64,000 nt of DNA, taken from Glaciozyma antarctica PI12 (taxonomy: Eukaryota > Basidiomycota > Microbotryomycetes > Kriegeriales > Camptobasidiaceae). Under the pieces are notes generated by a model. The model searched no databases. It had not been told where the DNA came from and saw only the letters and a program-made list of their open reading frames with translations. A program made the translations under genes and the position numbers. This document shows positions 59,061-64,000 of this stretch, in pieces. The stretch covers positions 694,526-758,525 of the forward strand of contig KZ627149.1 in assembly GCA_002917775.1 (NCBI GenBank), written 5' to 3'. Every line of letters begins with the position of its first letter. Position 1 is the first letter of the stretch.

Positions 59061-61259
59061 CAGAGCTTCTCGACGTAGGACACGTCGACCCCTGTATTCG
59101 ACGACAGAGCTCAGTCCTGGCCGAAACAGAGATAAGGGGGACGCACCAGCTTTGATGTAGAGGTCCTTCCACGTCGCAAAGTCGCGGTCCTCGGGCTTGA
59201 GCTGATGAACAAGGGTCAGTTCAGAAATACGAGGCGATTGAAGAGCGACGCACGTAGGGGAAGCCTAGGAGCTCGAAGATCTCCTTCTCGTTCTTGACGA
59301 TCTTGAGCGTGTCGGGTCGGAAGCCGTTGGGATTCTGTGGGAGCGGGTCGTGAGCGAAAGCAGCGAGGTTCTCGGAGGGACGCCGACGAACCTGGTCCAC
59401 AGCGTCGTACTGCGAAAAATGCGTTAGCGAATTCCGAAACAACGCCCGTCATGACGTACCTTCTCTCCCATGCCGTACTCGTTCAGGCACCAACCCCTTC
59501 GCACGCACCAAAACCGTAAGTAGCTTTCGCAGCTCGAAACTTGGCGCGAACTCACTTGGTCTTCGCGGTGTGGCGCAGGAGCTTCATCAGAAGCGCGTCT
59601 CCGCTGGAGCCGAGAGTCATGTACGGGTACGAGTGGTAAGGAGCCAGGCGAATGTCGATGCGCCGGAAGTGCTTGTGGCGAGGAAGCTTGATCAATCCCT
59701 GTGATTCGACACGTCAGCTTCCTCACCGCTCGAAGGAGAGAAATGAATCGCACGCTGAACTTCTTCGGTCCAGAGGTCAACGTATCCTCGTCCTTGATCA
59801 GCCCGTGCTCCTTGAGCGACGCGAGGACCTTGGTCATCAACGGCTTCGAGACTTCTGCATCGTCCGCGTCGACGAACTTCTTGTGGCGAATCGCAAGGTC
59901 GATATCGGACGAGAAGGCGACTCCGCGTCGGTACGATCCGAGAATCTCGCTTTCGAACCGAGAGTCTGCGTCGGCGAGAGCAGCCTCGAGAGCGGACTTG
60001 AGCTTCTCCATCTCAGCACGAGGAATGAGGCGGTTGATATCCTGCAGGAACGAGCGGATCAGCAAGCTGTTTCGGGAGGAGAGAGACGTTGAGCCGTACG
60101 TCGAAGTGGCGCAGGCCGATCTTTTGGGCGCGAGAGAGATCACACTTCTTCTCGAGGCCGGCGAGAGTCCTTGCGCCAGCGGCGACGAACTTGGCGGCAA
60201 ACTTGGGACCGACTCTGCGATGCTAACCGTCAGCTTCGCAAGCTCGACCAGCTTTTTGAACAGCGGAGAAACGCACCCGTGAATCTGGAGAAAGAGCAGT
60301 GCGGCCTTGTCCTCGGACGAGAGGCTCGCAAGCCTGGCTACCTTGTTGTGAAGGATTCGCTCGCCAATGACGGACCAGCCGATTCCGTAGACTGCGGGGA
60401 GTGCCGCTTGAAGCTCGCGAAAGGTGATGGTGACTTTCGAGTTCTCGTCGACGGTGTGCCAGAGAGGGTAAAGGCAGCCTGCGCGAGCGGGAGTTAGTAC
60501 AACTCAACTCGCTCTGGATTCTTAACGAACGAGCAGCATCCTTGAAGCCGCTTCCGCCTGCGATGGAAAGAGTCAGGATGCGCAAAGCGAGGAATGGCGA
60601 ACTAAAGACGCACTCTTGGGCTTGACTCCGCGCAAGGTGTCGAGCAGCTCGAGATCACGTAGGTCGTTCATAATCTTGCCCAGGTCGACGACTTTGTCGG
60701 GAGGAATGACCTCCGCAAGAGCCGTAACGCGATTCTCGCGAACGGTCGCGTACGTCCTCCGGAGTTCCAGACTGCCAACGGGCGGCACAATCCGACCCAG
60801 GAGCGATTGTCCAATTCCGCCCAGAGTTAGCTGTCCCCTCCCTTCTCCAACGAACCCCAGCTTGAGCCCCGTCAACCCCGTCCCCAGACGCTGCATCCCC
60901 ACAGCTCCTTCCCACCTCTTGCCCTCCTCCGTACTCCGTCCCGCAGCGGAACACCTCGCCATCCTTCCCGCTCCTCCCCAGCTACTTCTATGTCCCTCCC
61001 TGATCGCCTTCTCCATCTTCTCGAGCCTCCTCATCCTCTCCTCGTGCGCTCCTCCGATACTGAGCTTGTAGAAGTTGGCCGCGCGGAGATGGGCAGGCGA
61101 GAGCGGCGCTTTGGCTCCGGGACGTATCGATGTGAAAGGTCCGACGGTGTGGGGGCCGTAGAGGTCGGGAGGAGGGCGAGGAGCGGTCGACAGGCGTCGG
61201 AGCAGAGTGCGAGACTTGAGGCTGGGAAGGCTTGAGTGAGCTGAGCGATGGGGGAGCAT
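59061..61259 (-). CDS. DNA polymerase beta-like (family X), probable mitochondrial presequence
   Basis: A multi-exon gene encodes about 600 residues. The C-terminal 350 match pol beta block by block: [12 protein letters not shown], the helix-hairpin-helix [40 protein letters not shown], the nucleotidyltransferase motif [35 protein letters not shown], the third Asp in [28 protein letters not shown], and [16 protein letters not shown] near the end. The three catalytic Asp are present. About 200 extra N-terminal residues begin [20 protein letters not shown], then RRLSTAPRP, a good mitochondrial targeting sequence; a second similar stretch ([13 protein letters not shown]) lies further in. Repair of gaps, perhaps in mitochondria, is inferred. 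The stop is 11 bp from that of EFL1. Confidence 0.85.
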
Positions 61260-63230
<1,971 letters not shown>

Positions 63231-63928
63231 GCGTGAGGTTCGGCACTTTTGAGCGCTGGCGTCAAGGTGGAATAGGTACGTACTTCTTTCTTGCTGTGTG
63301 GGTAGGGGATAGGGGACGCGGTGCTGACGTGGCTTGATGATCTTCAGCACTTCCTCGCGAGCGACGGGGAGCACCAGGAGTCGTCTGGCCTTCGAGGACA
63401 CCTGCGGAGCTTCTGCGCCATACACCTGGAAGGCAGCACGAGTATCATGGCGTTATGGAGCTGGTCAAGCGGGGAGAAAGTGCGGAGGAAGTTGTCGCAA
63501 TCACAGTCACGCTTCGGAGGCGCTTCGTCTCGACGCGTGATTCGCGCCACCTTCTCGTTAGCCCCTACTCGGTGGCCTCTTTCCGCATCGCTGCTGCGTG
63601 AAAGTGCTTCGGCATTTCCTGAATAAAGCTGGCTGCGACTGGAGCACGAGATTCACAACTGGCTTGAAAAAGACCTCCGAGGAGGACGCCTCCGACCTCG
63701 CTTCCAGTTCATCCGGAACACTCTGCTTGATGCTGCTTCTGATGAGGTGCTTGGCGGTGCTGCCCACGGCCCTGAACACCGTCTGAGCACGCTTTGGTTC
63801 TTTAAAGCTCGCTCACCTCCTCGTTCACCCTCGCTCATCCCGTTTTTCACTTCTCACGTCCTGTGCGACCCCTCTGCATGCAAAAAGAAGACAAAGCGAC
63901 TCTGAAACGGAGCAAAAAAAAAAGAGGA
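63231..63928. other. Intergenic region before the tRNA
   Basis: About 700 bp between SUA5 and the tRNA. A gtacgt...ctgac...cttcag segment near 63278-63348 looks like an intron, and short open stretches exist on both strands (for example HFLASDGEHQESSGLRG on +), but no family or complete gene is recognisable. It may be the SUA5 3' region or the end of a gene outside my detection. Confidence 0.35.
63914..63923 (-). terminator. RNA polymerase III terminator of tRNA-Asp
   Basis: Ten consecutive A on the + strand give a run of ten T on the transcribed strand, starting five bases after the tRNA 3' end. This is a strong Pol III stop signal. Confidence 0.85.
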
Positions 63929-64000
63929 CTTCCTGGCCGGGAATCGAACCCGGATCACACGCGTGACAGGCGTGTATACTAGACCGTTATACGACCAAGA
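63929..64000 (-). tRNA. tRNA-Asp (anticodon GTC), first base cut off by the window edge
   Basis: Read on the - strand, the cloverleaf folds cleanly. Acceptor bases TCTTGG pair with CCAGGA, with the first base of the 7-bp stem lying at position 64001, just outside the window. The D-arm contains AACGGTCTAGTA. The anticodon stem CACGC/GCGTG encloses the loop CTGTCAC (GTC reads GAC/GAU, Asp). The T-arm is CCGGG-TTCGATT-CCCGG. The discriminator is G73, an aspartate identity element. There is no intron and no encoded CCA. Confidence 0.94.

Overview
The window looks like nuclear DNA of a basidiomycete fungus, most likely a Pucciniomycotina red yeast (Rhodotorula/Sporobolomyces-like). The DNA is GC-rich and genes are packed tightly on both strands. 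Almost every gene is split by short introns (mostly about 45-80 nt) with GTRNGT-type donors and CTAAC/CTGAC branch sites. Chitin synthase, calcineurin B and other fungal families are present. The genus assignment is inference; no species-specific marker was seen.

Layout from left to right: the 3' end of an XAP5/FAM50 gene (+); 14-3-3 (-); a small mitochondrial LEA-like protein (+); a DUF2256/DUF3253 protein (+); the Rab-GEF subunit RIC1 (+); a very large disordered protein (-); MTC1 (-); the translation GTPase RBG1/DRG1 (-), divergent from a CENP-L/Fta1-like kinetochore protein (+); a disordered protein (-); a 1.6-kb gene-poor stretch; the sugar-nucleotide transporter HUT1 (+); ATP synthase beta ATP2 (-), divergent from a CBP6/UQCC2-like complex III assembly factor (+); the Gcn2 regulator YIH1/IMPACT (-); a myosin-motor chitin synthase (-); an F-box-like protein (-); CTNNBL1 (-); calcineurin B (-); a mitochondrial carrier (-); a membrane-associated unknown (-); a small unknown (-); a Ser/Pro-rich unknown (+); the mitochondrial tRNA-modification GTPase MSS1 (-), divergent from the 60S-maturation GTPase EFL1 (+); a DNA polymerase beta (-), divergent from the tRNA t6A enzyme SUA5 (+); and a tRNA-Asp(GUC) clipped by one base at the right edge.

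The genes are mostly housekeeping and form no operon-like system. Several adjacent pairs share very short divergent promoters: MSS1/EFL1 (82 bp), ATP2/CBP6 (167 bp) and RBG1/CENP-L (279 bp). Translation and mitochondrial functions are well represented.

I found no clear undescribed system. The most unusual signals are: (1) an ATP2 Walker A loop reading ALPGVGKT where the family has GGAGVGKT; (2) a chitin synthase motor P-loop without its lysine; (3) single-base frame breaks in several conserved genes (HUT1, SUA5, EFL1, a carrier, an F-box protein and others), which look more like base-level sequence errors than decay, although two can also be read as 19- and 20-nt micro-introns; and (4) an AT-richer island with imperfect inverted ends near 2.85-3.05 kb. 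Coordinates given for a CDS span introns.
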